From positions 1,550,001-1,614,000 of the forward strand of contig OZ243960.1 in NCBI GenBank assembly GCA_965214435.1: a DNA stretch of 64,000 bases, in the 5' to 3' direction. Shown one piece after another: positions 43,467-52,388 of this stretch (within the stretch, counting starts at the first letter, position 1; every line of letters begins with the position of its first letter). Made by a program: the position numbers and the translations under genes. Below the pieces are notes generated by a model. It was not told the DNA's origin. It saw nothing but the letters and a program-made list of their open reading frames with translations, and made no database searches. The DNA comes from Rubrobacter_A sp965214435. Its GTDB lineage: Bacteria > Actinomycetota > Rubrobacteria > Rubrobacterales > Rubrobacteraceae.

Positions 43467-44615
43467 GTGCCACTGGTGCCGATGCTAGACCGGGTTTACA
43501 AAAACCGGGAAACTCCTACAGAGTATATGGAGTCGCCGGAAGACGGTAACTCGCTGCTAAATTCGTTCAAGTATAAAGGTTATGTGATCGTGCTGTTCAT
43601 CAGCACGTCCATAGTAACGCTGTCGTGGGTTTTAGAGATATTCGCCGGCAGGTCGAGCAGCTTCAACCGCATAGCGGACCCTTTGCTGGCCCTGTGCGCC
43701 CTGATCCTGGCGGGGTTGCTGCTGCTCGGTAAAGAGCGGGTTATGCGCCCCGTGGAGTGGGTGGGCTACGTGGTGATTATTAGCTACTTCCTGACGAACA
43801 TCTATTACATGCTCTACGTTTACCACGGAAATCTGGATACCCTGGAAGACCTGAGCACGCTGGCTCCCTGGATCACCATGATCTACACCCTCGGGTACCT
43901 GATGTTCGGCGCCCGGAACGGGTTTGTCGCCTCCGGTCTCTTCTATGCCGCGCTGCTCGGGGTAAGCCTTCCCGCCGTGGTACAGAGGCTGCTGGTCGGC
44001 GAGGAGTTGCGCGCGGTCCACGTCTTCATTCACATCTACTTCTCGGGTCTGGTCGCCATATCCCTACTCTTTATACTCGCGTACTTCACGGGCGCATACT
44101 CCAGGATGCGGGCGCTCAACGAAGCTGTCCAGCGGGTCGCCAACACGGACTTTCTAACCGGTATCTCCAACCGGCGTCATCTCTACGAGGTACTCGAACA
44201 AGAAGTTGAAGAGGCTTTGCAGAAAGAGCGTTCCGTGTCACTGATCATGTTCGACCTCGACCACTTTAAACGGATAAACGATACCCACGGCCACGACGTC
44301 GGGGATGATCTGCTAAAGAGCGTCGCCAGCCTGGCCGGCCGGAACCTCAGAAAAAGCGACCAACTCGGCCGCTGGGGCGGGGAGGAGTTCCTGATACTCA
44401 CCCCCGAGACCACTCTTGAGAGAGCCGAGTTTGTGGCGGACCGCTTGAAGCTGGCTATCGAGACCGGGAGCTTTAAAGGAGACACCGTTACCGCAAGCTT
44501 CGGGGTCGTAACCCACCGGCCCGGGGAGACGGTAAAGACTCTCCTCAAAAGGGCCGATGAGGCGCTATACCTCGCGAAAGAGAACGGCCGCAACCGGGTC
44601 GAGACGCTCGGCTGA
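43467..44615 (+). CDS. Membrane-bound diguanylate cyclase (GGDEF)
   Basis: About 380 residues: a cytosolic tail, six hydrophobic helices (residues 35-210), then a GGDEF domain from about 220. Active-site motif GGEEF is intact, preceded by the inhibitory-site RxxD (RKSD) five residues upstream, so product inhibition by c-di-GMP is expected. DFLTGISNRR and FDLDHFKRIND are the substrate motifs. The membrane part is an unassigned six-helix sensor. Start uncertain among GTG 43467, ATG 43482 and ATG 43527; none has a clear ribosome site. Confidence 0.91.
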   Translation: MPLVPMLDRVYKNRETPTEYMESPEDGNSLLNSFKYKGYVIVLFISTSIVTLSWVLEIFAGRSSSFNRIADPLLALCALILAGLLLLGKERVMRPVEWVGYVVIISYFLTNIYYMLYVYHGNLDTLEDLSTLAPWITMIYTLGYLMFGARNGFVASGLFYAALLGVSLPAVVQRLLVGEELRAVHVFIHIYFSGLVAISLLFILAYFTGAYSRMRALNEAVQRVANTDFLTGISNRRHLYEVLEQEVEEALQKERSVSLIMFDLDHFKRINDTHGHDVGDDLLKSVASLAGRNLRKSDQLGRWGGEEFLILTPETTLERAEFVADRLKLAIETGSFKGDTVTASFGVVTHRPGETVKTLLKRADEALYLAKENGRNRVETLG

Positions 44616-44627
44616 CGCCGGACCGTA

Positions 44628-44647
44628 GGGAGTGCGCTTCCACTCCC
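44628..44647. promoter_or_regulatory. Dyad immediately upstream of the topB -10
   Basis: GGGAGTG, 6 nt, CACTCCC, ending 1 bp before TATACT (44649-44654). The dyad covers the promoter spacer, so it may be an operator for topB, or a weak terminator of the cyclase gene 12 bp upstream. Confidence 0.4.
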
Positions 44648-44648
44648 G

Positions 44649-44654
44649 TATACT
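44649..44654 (+). promoter_or_regulatory. -10 element giving a predicted leaderless topB start
   Basis: TATACT ends exactly 6 nt before the topB ATG at 44661. No ribosome site is present. Confidence 0.5.
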
Positions 44655-44660
44655 ACTCCT

Positions 44661-46784
44661 ATGCGCCTGATCGTCGCCGAAAAACCGTCCGTCGCCCGGG
44701 ATGTAGCGAACGCTCTAGGCCAGCACCGCAAAGCTAAAGGTTCTCTCTCCGGAAACGGGTGGACCGTGACCTGGGCTCTCGGACACCTCGCGGAACTGGC
44801 CCCGCCCGACGCCTACGGCGAGGAGTACAAAAAGTGGCGTCTGGAGCGGTTGCCGATCCTCCCCGAAAAATTCAAGGTCAGGACCTCTCCGAAGACCCGC
44901 GAGCAGTTCGCCGCCGTAAAAAGTCTTCTTCGGGATTCGTCCGTAACGGAGGTCGTAAACGCCTGCGACGCCGGGAGGGAGGGAGAGTTGATCTTCGCCT
45001 ACCTCTACGAGCTTTCGGGCTCCCGCAAGCCCGTAAAGCGGCTCTGGGTCTCTTCCCTCACCCCCGAGGCCCTCCGCGAGGGCTTCGCCTCCCTGCGCGA
45101 CGGCTGCGCCATGAAACCGCTGGAATACGCCGCCCGCAGCCGCAGCGAGGCCGACTGGGTCGTCGGGATGAACGCCACCCGCGCCTACTCCACGAAGTTC
45201 GGCCGCCCCGGAAACGTCCTCTCCGTCGGCCGGGTCCAGACTCCCACCCTCAAGCTCCTCGTGGACCGCGAAAAGGAGATAGAAGACTTCAAGCCGGAAG
45301 AATTCTGGACCGTCTACACCCGCTTCGCCCGCGAAGAAGCTTTCTACGATGGCGTGTGGTTCAAGGAAAAGCGGAACCGCCTCCCGGAGAAGGAGGCCGC
45401 CGAGAAGGTAGCGGACAAAGTGCGGGGCGGGAGCGGCAGCGTCCGCCGGGTACAGGAAAAGACCGCCACCGAGAAGCCGCCGCTGCTCTACGACCTAACG
45501 GAGTTGCAGCGCAACGCGAACGCCCAGTACGGTTTCACCGCCGAGCGGACACTGCGGGCGGCCCAGGCTCTGTACGAGGAGCGCAAGCTGGTCACCTACC
45601 CGCGCACCTCCAGCCGCTACCTCTCGAAAGACATGGTCCCGACCCTCATAGAGCGCGTCGAGGCGGCAGAGGCGCTGGGAGAGCTATCGCCTTTTGCCCG
45701 CGAGCTACTCGACCTCCAGAAGCTCCCGGTGAGCAAGCGTATCGTGGACGACGCGAAGGTCACAGACCATCACGCCATAATCCCGACCACCAAGAAGCCT
45801 TCCGGTGGGTTGCCGCCGGACGAGGCGAAAGTCTACGACCTCGTGGCTCGACGCTTTATAGCGGTCTTTTTCCCGGCGGCCCGGTTCGAGAATACAACCG
45901 TGGTCACGGAGGTGGGGGGCGAGACGTTCCTCTCACGGGGGAGGGTAGTGCTGGAAGCCGGCTGGCGGAGGCTCTACCCGGACGGCGTCGGAGGGAAGAA
46001 AGAGAAAGAGCCGCCCGTGCTGCCGCCGGTCGAGGAGGGCCAGGAGTGGGCGGTCGCAAAGGTCGCCGTCAAAGAAGGCGAGACGAAGCCGCCGCCCCGG
46101 TACTCGGAGTCGGCGCTTTTAGGGGCGATGGAGACCGCCGGCAGGTTCGTCGAGGATGAGGAACTGCGCCAGCAGATGAAGGACTCCGGGCTCGGCACGC
46201 CGGCTACCCGGGCGGCCACTATAGAGCGCCTGATAAAAGTCGGCTACCTTTCCCGGGATAAAAAGGTACTGCTCCCGACGGAGAAGGGTCGCGCGCTCGT
46301 CGGGCTCCTCGGAGAAAGTCCGCTCTCCTCCCCGGAACTTACCGCCCGCTGGGAAGCCCGGCTCGCCGGCATGGAGAAAGGCGCGGACAGCCGGGACGTG
46401 TTTATGAAGGACATCTCCGGTTTCGCCACCTCCGTCGTCGAAGACGTGCGCCGGATGGAAGGCGAGAAGGTCGCCGCCCCGGTCTCGCGCTCCAAGAAAG
46501 AGCCTTTGGGACCGTGTCCGAAGTGCGCCTCGCCGGTCGTCGAGACTCCGAAGGCGTACTCCTGCTCGGCGTGGAAGTCATCCGGGTGCAAGTTTGCGAT
46601 CTGGAAGACCGTCGCCGGAAAGCGGGTGAGCCCAGCCCAGGCCGGACAGTTACTAAGAAAAGGAAAGACCGGGCAGCTAAAAGGCTTCAAGAGCAAGGCC
46701 GGAAAGCCGTTCTCAGCCGCGCTGGCGCTTGACACGGATCATCGGGTGAAGCTGGAGTTCGGGGATCACGGGCATAAAACTTGA
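44661..46784 (+). CDS. topB: DNA topoisomerase III (type IA)
   Basis: A 707-residue type IA topoisomerase that passes single strands and decatenates replication intermediates. The Toprim motif NACDAGREGELIF, SVGRVQTPTL, and the active-site Tyr in LVTYPRTSSRYLS are present. GLGTPATRA and a C-terminal domain with one CPKC...CSAWKSSGCKFAIW zinc-ribbon-like repeat follow. Length fits Firmicute-type TopB. A large overlapping plus-strand frame (44759-46159) is a GC-driven shadow. Confidence 0.95.
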   Translation: MRLIVAEKPSVARDVANALGQHRKAKGSLSGNGWTVTWALGHLAELAPPDAYGEEYKKWRLERLPILPEKFKVRTSPKTREQFAAVKSLLRDSSVTEVVNACDAGREGELIFAYLYELSGSRKPVKRLWVSSLTPEALREGFASLRDGCAMKPLEYAARSRSEADWVVGMNATRAYSTKFGRPGNVLSVGRVQTPTLKLLVDREKEIEDFKPEEFWTVYTRFAREEAFYDGVWFKEKRNRLPEKEAAEKVADKVRGGSGSVRRVQEKTATEKPPLLYDLTELQRNANAQYGFTAERTLRAAQALYEERKLVTYPRTSSRYLSKDMVPTLIERVEAAEALGELSPFARELLDLQKLPVSKRIVDDAKVTDHHAIIPTTKKPSGGLPPDEAKVYDLVARRFIAVFFPAARFENTTVVTEVGGETFLSRGRVVLEAGWRRLYPDGVGGKKEKEPPVLPPVEEGQEWAVAKVAVKEGETKPPPRYSESALLGAMETAGRFVEDEELRQQMKDSGLGTPATRAATIERLIKVGYLSRDKKVLLPTEKGRALVGLLGESPLSSPELTARWEARLAGMEKGADSRDVFMKDISGFATSVVEDVRRMEGEKVAAPVSRSKKEPLGPCPKCASPVVETPKAYSCSAWKSSGCKFAIWKTVAGKRVSPAQAGQLLRKGKTGQLKGFKSKAGKPFSAALALDTDHRVKLEFGDHGHKT

Positions 46785-46790
46785 TCGAGT

Positions 46791-46911
46791 TAGTCAGCCG
46801 GTAAGCCCGCCTCCTCCGGCGGCTCGTCAGCTACGCAGCAAACGAGGTAACGACTTCCGGACAAAGGTATTTAAGCTGAAGTGCTAACCGACTGAAGTGC
46901 TGACTAGCTGA
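46791..46911. repeat. Intergenic TCAGC/GCTGA strings (copy B)
   Basis: The topB-chrA convergent gap carries TAGTCAGCC and CGTCAGCTACGCAGC on its left and AAGCTGAAGTGCTAACCGACTGAA plus GCTGACTAGCTGA (46899-46911) on its right. The last unit overlaps the chrA stop codon. It shares the 12-mer CTGACTAGCTGA and the left/right polarity with copy A near 39.1 kb. Confidence 0.5.
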
Positions 46912-48037
46912 AAAGCGTTCGGTAGAGGAGACCCGCAGCCCCGCCGCCAAGGACCAGCCACGCCGGGTTCACTTTAAAGCGGACGAGCAGCAGGAGCGCG
47001 AGGATGGAGATACCGGCTGTTACCGGCCCGATGATCGCCGCCCGGCCAAGCTGCCAGGTAACCCCGGCCATGAGCGCCAGCGAGGTGACGTTCACGCCGT
47101 CGAGGATTCGGGCGGCGATTGGTGAACTTCGGAGACGCGGTATCAGCGGGCCGGTGATCGCGACGAATACAAAGGCCGGGAGGAAGATCCCGACCGTCGC
47201 CAAAACCGCTCCCGGTACCCCGCCGAGCAAATAACCGATAAACGTCGCCGTCGTAAAAACCGGCCCCGGCGTCACCTGCCCCACGGCGACCGCGTCGAGT
47301 AGCTGCTGCTCCGTCAAGAGCCCCGACGCCACGAACTCCGAACGCAAAAACGCCAGCAGCACGTACCCGCTGCCAAACAACACCGACCCGATCTTGAGGA
47401 AACTAAGAAATAGCTGCCCGAGTCCCGGACCTATCCCTGGAGCCTGTATTAGCAGGCCGAGCGGTACACCGAAGGAAAAAAGTCCTGTCCCGGCGTTGAC
47501 GCTCCGGACGAGCAGCACGGAAAGGGCTCCGGCGACGAGCAGTGGTATCTCCGGGACGCCGAGCAGGTAGAGGAGGAGTGCCGCAACGCCGACCACGGCG
47601 GTCAGCGGACCTTTTACCGCCGCACGGAGCAGGTTCCAGAGTGCCACGGCGACCACGGCGATAACGACCGGGGTAATACCGTAGAGCAGGTTCTCGACGG
47701 CGGGCGTGGTCCCGTAGCGAGCGTAGAGAGCGGCGAAGACTAGCACTATGAGCGCGGCTGGCAGGATAAAGCAGATGCCAGCCACGGCGAGACCCTGCCA
47801 CCCTGCGCGGGTCCGGCCGAGGTGGATGGCGAGTTCCGTGGAGTTGGGGCCGGGGATCAGGTTCGTCGCCCCGAAGAGGTCCAGGAACTCCTCCTCGCTC
47901 ATCCACCGCCTCCGGGCGACGACCTCCTCCCGCATCATCGCCACGTGCGCCGCCGGACCCCCGAACGCTACCGTCCCGAGCTTCAAGAACAGTAGCGCAA
48001 GCTCCCGCAAGTCGTTGGATCCCTCATCACGAGCCAT
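46904..48037 (-). CDS. chrA: Chromate transporter ChrA family (two-domain)
   Basis: A 377-residue protein with about 12 helices and two homologous halves. FLKLGTVAFGGPAAHVAMMREE and GATNLIPGPNSTELAIHLG lie in the first half; FLKIGSVLFGSGYVLLAFLRSEF and AVGQVTPGPVFTTATFIGY in the second. ChrA exports chromate with protons; in many soil bacteria the true substrate is unknown. Single-gene unit. The stop codon lies in a repeated string shared with another intergenic region. Confidence 0.92.
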   Translation of the reverse strand: MARDEGSNDLRELALLFLKLGTVAFGGPAAHVAMMREEVVARRRWMSEEEFLDLFGATNLIPGPNSTELAIHLGRTRAGWQGLAVAGICFILPAALIVLVFAALYARYGTTPAVENLLYGITPVVIAVVAVALWNLLRAAVKGPLTAVVGVAALLLYLLGVPEIPLLVAGALSVLLVRSVNAGTGLFSFGVPLGLLIQAPGIGPGLGQLFLSFLKIGSVLFGSGYVLLAFLRSEFVASGLLTEQQLLDAVAVGQVTPGPVFTTATFIGYLLGGVPGAVLATVGIFLPAFVFVAITGPLIPRLRSSPIAARILDGVNVTSLALMAGVTWQLGRAAIIGPVTAGISILALLLLVRFKVNPAWLVLGGGAAGLLYRTLFS

Positions 48038-48057
48038 AGCCGCAGGCTACACTAGAC

Positions 48058-48288
48058 TTAGAGAGGGTGTTTCAGAGAGGTGTGCGGAGTTATAGTCACC
48101 GGCCGTGCCTCGCGCCGGTTCATATACGATACCTCAGCCACACCATTCTCCAGTAGATGTTCCGGGACACGCCCCATCCGGATACTTCGGTGCGCCGTGT
48201 CATACGGCATCAGGATCACGCGGAGTCGGGTAAGGTTTTCACGGGCGCATTCTAGGATATTGGTTTGCCAAGCTCTGTACCCGAGCAT
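48058..48288 (-). CDS. Possible small hypothetical protein (76 aa)
   Basis: The 322-bp gap between chrA and the FAD enzyme holds one plausible minus-strand frame: ATG at 48288 with TACACT 9 nt upstream and no ribosome site. The product (PYDTAHRSIRMGRVPEHLLENG) has balanced composition, but third positions are less GC-biased than in neighbours and no family is recognised. An overlapping plus-strand frame looks worse (Ser/Arg-rich). Confidence 0.3.
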   Translation of the reverse strand: MLGYRAWQTNILECARENLTRLRVILMPYDTAHRSIRMGRVPEHLLENGVAEVSYMNRREARPVTITPHTSLKHPL

Positions 48289-48359
48289 TAATCTAGCAGT
48301 GTAAGCCAGCGGGCACGACCGTGGTCTCTTGGCGTCCGGGCGGTTAAACTCTCCTCCGT

Positions 48360-49625
48360 ATGAAAGTTATAGTCATAGGAGCGGGGCTCGCCGGGCTAAC
48401 GTGCGCCAAAGTGTTGGCCTACAATGGCGTCGAGGTCTCGGTATTTGAAGCCGCAGACGGCGTCGGCGGCCGGGTGCGCACCGACGAAAAAGACGGCTTT
48501 CTGCTCGACCGGGGCTTCCAGGTCTACTTTACGGCTTACCCGGCCTCCAGACGACATCTCGACCACGAGAAGCTGGATTTCCGGACCTTTGATCCCGGGG
48601 CCGTCGTGCGCCGGGGGAGGAGAGCCGACGTTCTCGCCGACCCCCTGCGCGACCCGAAAGCTCTCGTCCCGTCGCTACTGTCGGACGTGGCGGGCTTTGG
48701 GGACGAGTTGCGCACGCTGGTGTTTGCGGCGAAGACCGCCCGGGGCCGGGAGGTTTCGGCCGGGTATGTACCGGGCGACGACGCGACGAGCCTGAATTAC
48801 CTGCGGGAGACGGGCTTTTCGGAGAAGTTTATAGACGGATTTTTCCGGCCGTTCTATGGGGGTATCTTTCTGGACCGCTCACTTTCTACTTCGGCGCGCG
48901 TCTTGCGCTTTACGTTCCGGATGCTGGCTACGGGGAGCACGGTTGTGCCGGCGCGGGGGATAGGTGAAATACCAAAGCAGCTAGCCTCTCACCTGCCGGA
49001 CGGCGCGCTCCACCTAAACAGCCCGGTCGAGAAACTGCTGCGCGACGGTGGCCGGGTAACGGGTGTGCGAGCTACGGGTGACGGAGCCGGGGAGCACGAG
49101 GCCGACGCTGTAATACTCGCGACCGAAGCCCCGGCTGCCCGCGAGCTTGCCGGTGGGGAGATCTCCGGGTTGCCGGAGGGGGCGGTCGGGCAGGTATGTT
49201 TGTACTACGCCACCCGTCCGGGAAGCCTCGGGGGTGGAAAGAAGATCCTACTGAACGCCGAAGACGGAGGTTTTTTGAACAACGTCACCGAGGTCAGCGC
49301 CGTCGCCCCGGAGTACGCTCCCGAAGGCCGGGGCCTCGTAAGCGCCGTAGCCCTAAGCGGTTTCGACCGCCCGGACGACGAGTTATACCGGCGGGGTGTA
49401 GAGGACATCACCCGCTGGTACCCGGAAGCCGACCTCCGGCCGCTCGCACTCTACCGCATCCTATATGCCCAGTTCGACCAGCCGCCGGGCGTCCACGAGA
49501 TACTCCCGGATAATCGCCCGGATACTCCCGGACTATTTCTGGCCGGGGAGTACACCGAAGACTCCTCCATAAACGGCTCGATGCTCTCCGGGGAGAAGGC
49601 CGCCGGAGCGGTGCTCGGCGTATGA
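48360..49625 (+). CDS. FAD-dependent amine oxidase/phytoene-desaturase-like oxidoreductase
   Basis: A 421-residue flavoprotein. The N-terminal dinucleotide motif VIGAGLAGLTCAKVLAYNGVEVSVFEAADGVGGRVRTDE is typical. The C-terminal FAD motif is LFLAGEYTEDSSINGSMLSGEKAA. Substrate unknown; carotenoid-type and protoporphyrinogen-type oxidases share this layout. Its TGA overlaps the ATG of the next ABC gene (ATGA), so the three genes to 51.1 kb form an operon. TAAACT lies 9 nt before the ATG. Confidence 0.9.
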   Translation: MKVIVIGAGLAGLTCAKVLAYNGVEVSVFEAADGVGGRVRTDEKDGFLLDRGFQVYFTAYPASRRHLDHEKLDFRTFDPGAVVRRGRRADVLADPLRDPKALVPSLLSDVAGFGDELRTLVFAAKTARGREVSAGYVPGDDATSLNYLRETGFSEKFIDGFFRPFYGGIFLDRSLSTSARVLRFTFRMLATGSTVVPARGIGEIPKQLASHLPDGALHLNSPVEKLLRDGGRVTGVRATGDGAGEHEADAVILATEAPAARELAGGEISGLPEGAVGQVCLYYATRPGSLGGGKKILLNAEDGGFLNNVTEVSAVAPEYAPEGRGLVSAVALSGFDRPDDELYRRGVEDITRWYPEADLRPLALYRILYAQFDQPPGVHEILPDNRPDTPGLFLAGEYTEDSSINGSMLSGEKAAGAVLGV

Positions 49626-50374
49626 GAAACGGCTCCGTCTCTGCGCTCAAGATAGAGAAGCTCCGGAAGACGTATCCGGGCGGTCTCGTGGCGCTTGACG
49701 GCGTCTCGCTCGACATAGCGCCGGGTAGCTTTTTCGGGTTGCTCGGCCCGAACGGGGCCGGGAAGACCACCCTGATAAACAGCGTCGTTAGTCTGGCGCG
49801 GCCGGACTCGGGCTCCGTCGAGGTGTTTGGGAAGGATGCCTTTACCGAGTTCCGGGAGGCGCGGCGCATGATCGGGGTCTCTCCGCAGGAGATCAACCTG
49901 GACAAGTTCCTGACCGTCGAGGAATCTCTAACCTTCCACGCCGGCTACTACGGCGTAGAGAAGAAGAAAGCTCGCGAGCGGTCCCGGGAGCTACTCGAAC
50001 GCTTCGAGCTTACGAACAAGCGCAAGGCCCGGACCAGCACCCTCTCCGGCGGCATGAAGCGCCGCGTCCTCTTCGCCCGGGCGCTGATGCACGACCCCGA
50101 GGTACTCTTTCTCGACGAGCCGACCGCCGGGGTAGACATCGAGCTGCGGTACAAGCTCTGGGACTATATCCGGGAGCTGAACCGCGGCGGTCTGACCATC
50201 CTCTTGACGACGCACTACCTGGAAGAGGCCGAGGAGTTGTGCGACGAGGTAGCCATGATCTCCGGCGGCCGCATAGCCGCCCAGGATACGAGCGAAAACC
50301 TCAAAAGACGCTTCGAAGCAAAGAACATAGAAGAGGTCTACCTGAAAGTGATGGGCCATGATACTCGTAGATAG
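49622..50374 (+). CDS. ABC transporter ATP-binding protein (DrrA/NodI-like)
   Basis: A 250-residue exporter ATPase: Walker A GPNGAGKTT, signature TLSGGMKRR, Walker B LFLDEPTAGVD, switch His in TTHYLEEAEEL. It begins in the ATGA overlap with the FAD enzyme and overlaps the permease gene by 17 bp, so the pair is tightly coupled. Export of a product of the FAD enzyme is an inference from the overlap only. Confidence 0.93.
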   Translation: MRNGSVSALKIEKLRKTYPGGLVALDGVSLDIAPGSFFGLLGPNGAGKTTLINSVVSLARPDSGSVEVFGKDAFTEFREARRMIGVSPQEINLDKFLTVEESLTFHAGYYGVEKKKARERSRELLERFELTNKRKARTSTLSGGMKRRVLFARALMHDPEVLFLDEPTAGVDIELRYKLWDYIRELNRGGLTILLTTHYLEEAEELCDEVAMISGGRIAAQDTSENLKRRFEAKNIEEVYLKVMGHDTRR

Positions 50375-51125
50375 GAACTTCCGGACGCTCCTCCTGCGCG
50401 AAGTCTTGCGCTTTATGCGCGTCTGGACCCAGACTATAATCCCGCCGCTCCTGACCTCGCTCTTGTACGTCGTAGTATTCGGCATAGCCCTCGGGAGCCG
50501 CATCCGGGAGATAGACGGTATCCCGTATCTACAGTACATCCTGCCCGGCATAGCCTTGATGAGCCTTATAACCGGCTCGTACATGAACACCTCGACCTCG
50601 GTCTTTGACGCCAAGCGCGAGCGGTACATAGACGACGTGCTCGTGAGCCCGATGAGCAGTTTGCAGATAGCCTTTGCCTACACGCTCGGGGGGACGCTGC
50701 GAGGGGTGATCGTGGGTACCGGCGTCTTTCTCGTCGGGATGCCGTTCGCCGGTGTTACCGTCGAGCACCCGCTGCTCCTCGCGCTTATAGGTCTTACCGT
50801 CTCGTTCACCTTCTCGGCGTTCGGCACGCTCATAGGCGTGGTCTCCGCGAGGATAGATCAGGTTACGTTTATGACCAACGTGGTGATACAACCACTCGCT
50901 TTCCTCGGCGGGGTCTTCTACTCGGTCGAAATGCTCCCGCAGAGTTTGCGCATAGTAACGCTGTTCGACCCGATCTTCTACACCATAAACGCCGCCCGCT
51001 TCGCTACTCTGGGTATCGCGGACCTGAACCCCTACCCGGTAATCGCCGTCGTCGTCCTGCTGGCCGCCGGAAGCTTCGCCGGAGCTTGGTGGGCCATAGC
51101 CCGCGGCCCAAACCTCCGGTACTAG
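50358..51125 (+). CDS. ABC-2 type permease (DrrB/NodJ-like)
   Basis: A 255-residue protein of six helices ending with a short cytoplasmic tail. It contains MNTSTSVFDAKRERYIDDVLVSPMSS, the ABC-2 coupling segment. It partners with the overlapping ATPase. Substrates of such pairs include lipids, polysaccharides and antibiotics. Confidence 0.92.
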   Translation: MILVDRNFRTLLLREVLRFMRVWTQTIIPPLLTSLLYVVVFGIALGSRIREIDGIPYLQYILPGIALMSLITGSYMNTSTSVFDAKRERYIDDVLVSPMSSLQIAFAYTLGGTLRGVIVGTGVFLVGMPFAGVTVEHPLLLALIGLTVSFTFSAFGTLIGVVSARIDQVTFMTNVVIQPLAFLGGVFYSVEMLPQSLRIVTLFDPIFYTINAARFATLGIADLNPYPVIAVVVLLAAGSFAGAWWAIARGPNLRY

Positions 51126-51173
51126 AATGTCCGGCGAGCCTCTTCAGAATAAGTGCTGGACACTGGTTTCTAC

Positions 51174-52388
51174 ATGAGCCGCAACGGACGCGCCACGGCG
51201 GGGAAGACGGCGAGCCGGGTGGGTACCGGCAAAGGCGTATGGCCTTTTGTGCTGGCGGTCTTTGCCGGTAGCCGGGCGCTGTTCCTCGGGGTCGGGGCGC
51301 TGGCGGCGTTTTTACTGCCGGGGGCCGAGCCTGGTGGGTCACCACTGGAGCCGCCAGGGTTTTTAAACTACTGGGCACACTGGGATGGGGCCTGGTACTC
51401 GGAGATAGCCACGCAGGGCTACGACGAGCGGTTTCCGGCTTCGACCGCGTTCTTCCCGCTCTACCCGCTGCTCGTGCGGGTGGGGAGCTTTATCTGGGGC
51501 GGACCGGCGTTTTGGGGAGTCCTCGTCTCACTTCTATCAACCCTCTTTACCCTGTACTTTGTCTACCGGATATCCGAGAAGCTCTACGACGTCCGAGCGG
51601 CCCGGGCGGCGACGCTGGCGCTGGCGTTTTTTCCGACGGCGTTTTTCTTGAACGCGGTCTACACCGAGGCACTGTTCCTCGTGTTCACGACCGGTAGCAT
51701 CTGGGCGGCCTACGTGCGGCGGGACCTACTGCTCGCTGGTATTTTCGGGGCGCTCGCCGCCCTTACCCGCAACCTCGGGGTGCTGATCCTCATACCGCTT
51801 TTCTACGAGTGGCTGCGCAACTACCGGGAGTTCGGCGCGCGCGGGCTCGTGGAACTCGGCTTTGTCCCGGCGGGCCTCGCCGCCTACGGGGTCTACCTGT
51901 GGAGCCGCTTCGGGGACCCGCTGGTAGCCCTGCGCCAGCAAGAGGCGTACTGGGGCCGGACGCTCGCGAGCCCGGTAACAACCCTCCAGAACGCCCTGGA
52001 TGCCGCCGCAGGTAGCGCAAACTATCTGCTGGAGCCCGCCACGCTTTTCCTGAACCCTTCCGCTGGACCCTCGCTAGAAGCCTCAAACGCCCTGAACCTC
52101 GGGTTTCTAGTTCTTTTCCTGGTAGTGGCCGGCGTGGGCCTCGTGCTGCTCCCGCCGGGATTATCGGTCTACGCCCTTGCCCTGGTGCTGTTGCCGGTTT
52201 TGACCCCGAGTCCGATGTTTCCGCTAATGAGTTTGCCGCGCTTTATGCTCGGCGCTTTTCCGTTGTTTCTGGTGCTCGGGTACGTGCTCTCCCGCAACCG
52301 GCCTGCGCTGTTTACGTGGCTCGTTCTAAGCTCCGTCCTCGGTGTCGCCCTTACCGCGCTGTTCGTCTCCTGGCGGTGGGTGGCCTAG
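51174..52388 (+). CDS. PIG-V/mannosyltransferase-like GT-C membrane glycosyltransferase
   Basis: About 404 residues with 9-10 helices. The first external loop holds YWAHWDGAWYSEIATQGY, matching the acidic catalytic loop of PIG-V-type mannosyltransferases that use polyprenyl-phosphate sugars. RNLGVLILIPLFYEWLRNYRE follows. Start could be GTG 51153 or ATG 51174; neither has a clear ribosome site, and I prefer the ATG. The stop TAG overlaps by one base the GTG of the DUF1990 gene. Confidence 0.85.
   Translation: MSRNGRATAGKTASRVGTGKGVWPFVLAVFAGSRALFLGVGALAAFLLPGAEPGGSPLEPPGFLNYWAHWDGAWYSEIATQGYDERFPASTAFFPLYPLLVRVGSFIWGGPAFWGVLVSLLSTLFTLYFVYRISEKLYDVRAARAATLALAFFPTAFFLNAVYTEALFLVFTTGSIWAAYVRRDLLLAGIFGALAALTRNLGVLILIPLFYEWLRNYREFGARGLVELGFVPAGLAAYGVYLWSRFGDPLVALRQQEAYWGRTLASPVTTLQNALDAAAGSANYLLEPATLFLNPSAGPSLEASNALNLGFLVLFLVVAGVGLVLLPPGLSVYALALVLLPVLTPSPMFPLMSLPRFMLGAFPLFLVLGYVLSRNRPALFTWLVLSSVLGVALTALFVSWRWVA

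Noticed and set aside
44759..46159. A 466-codon plus-strand frame
   Set aside because: It lies inside topB in another frame and is Arg/Gly/Pro-rich with no recognisable domain.
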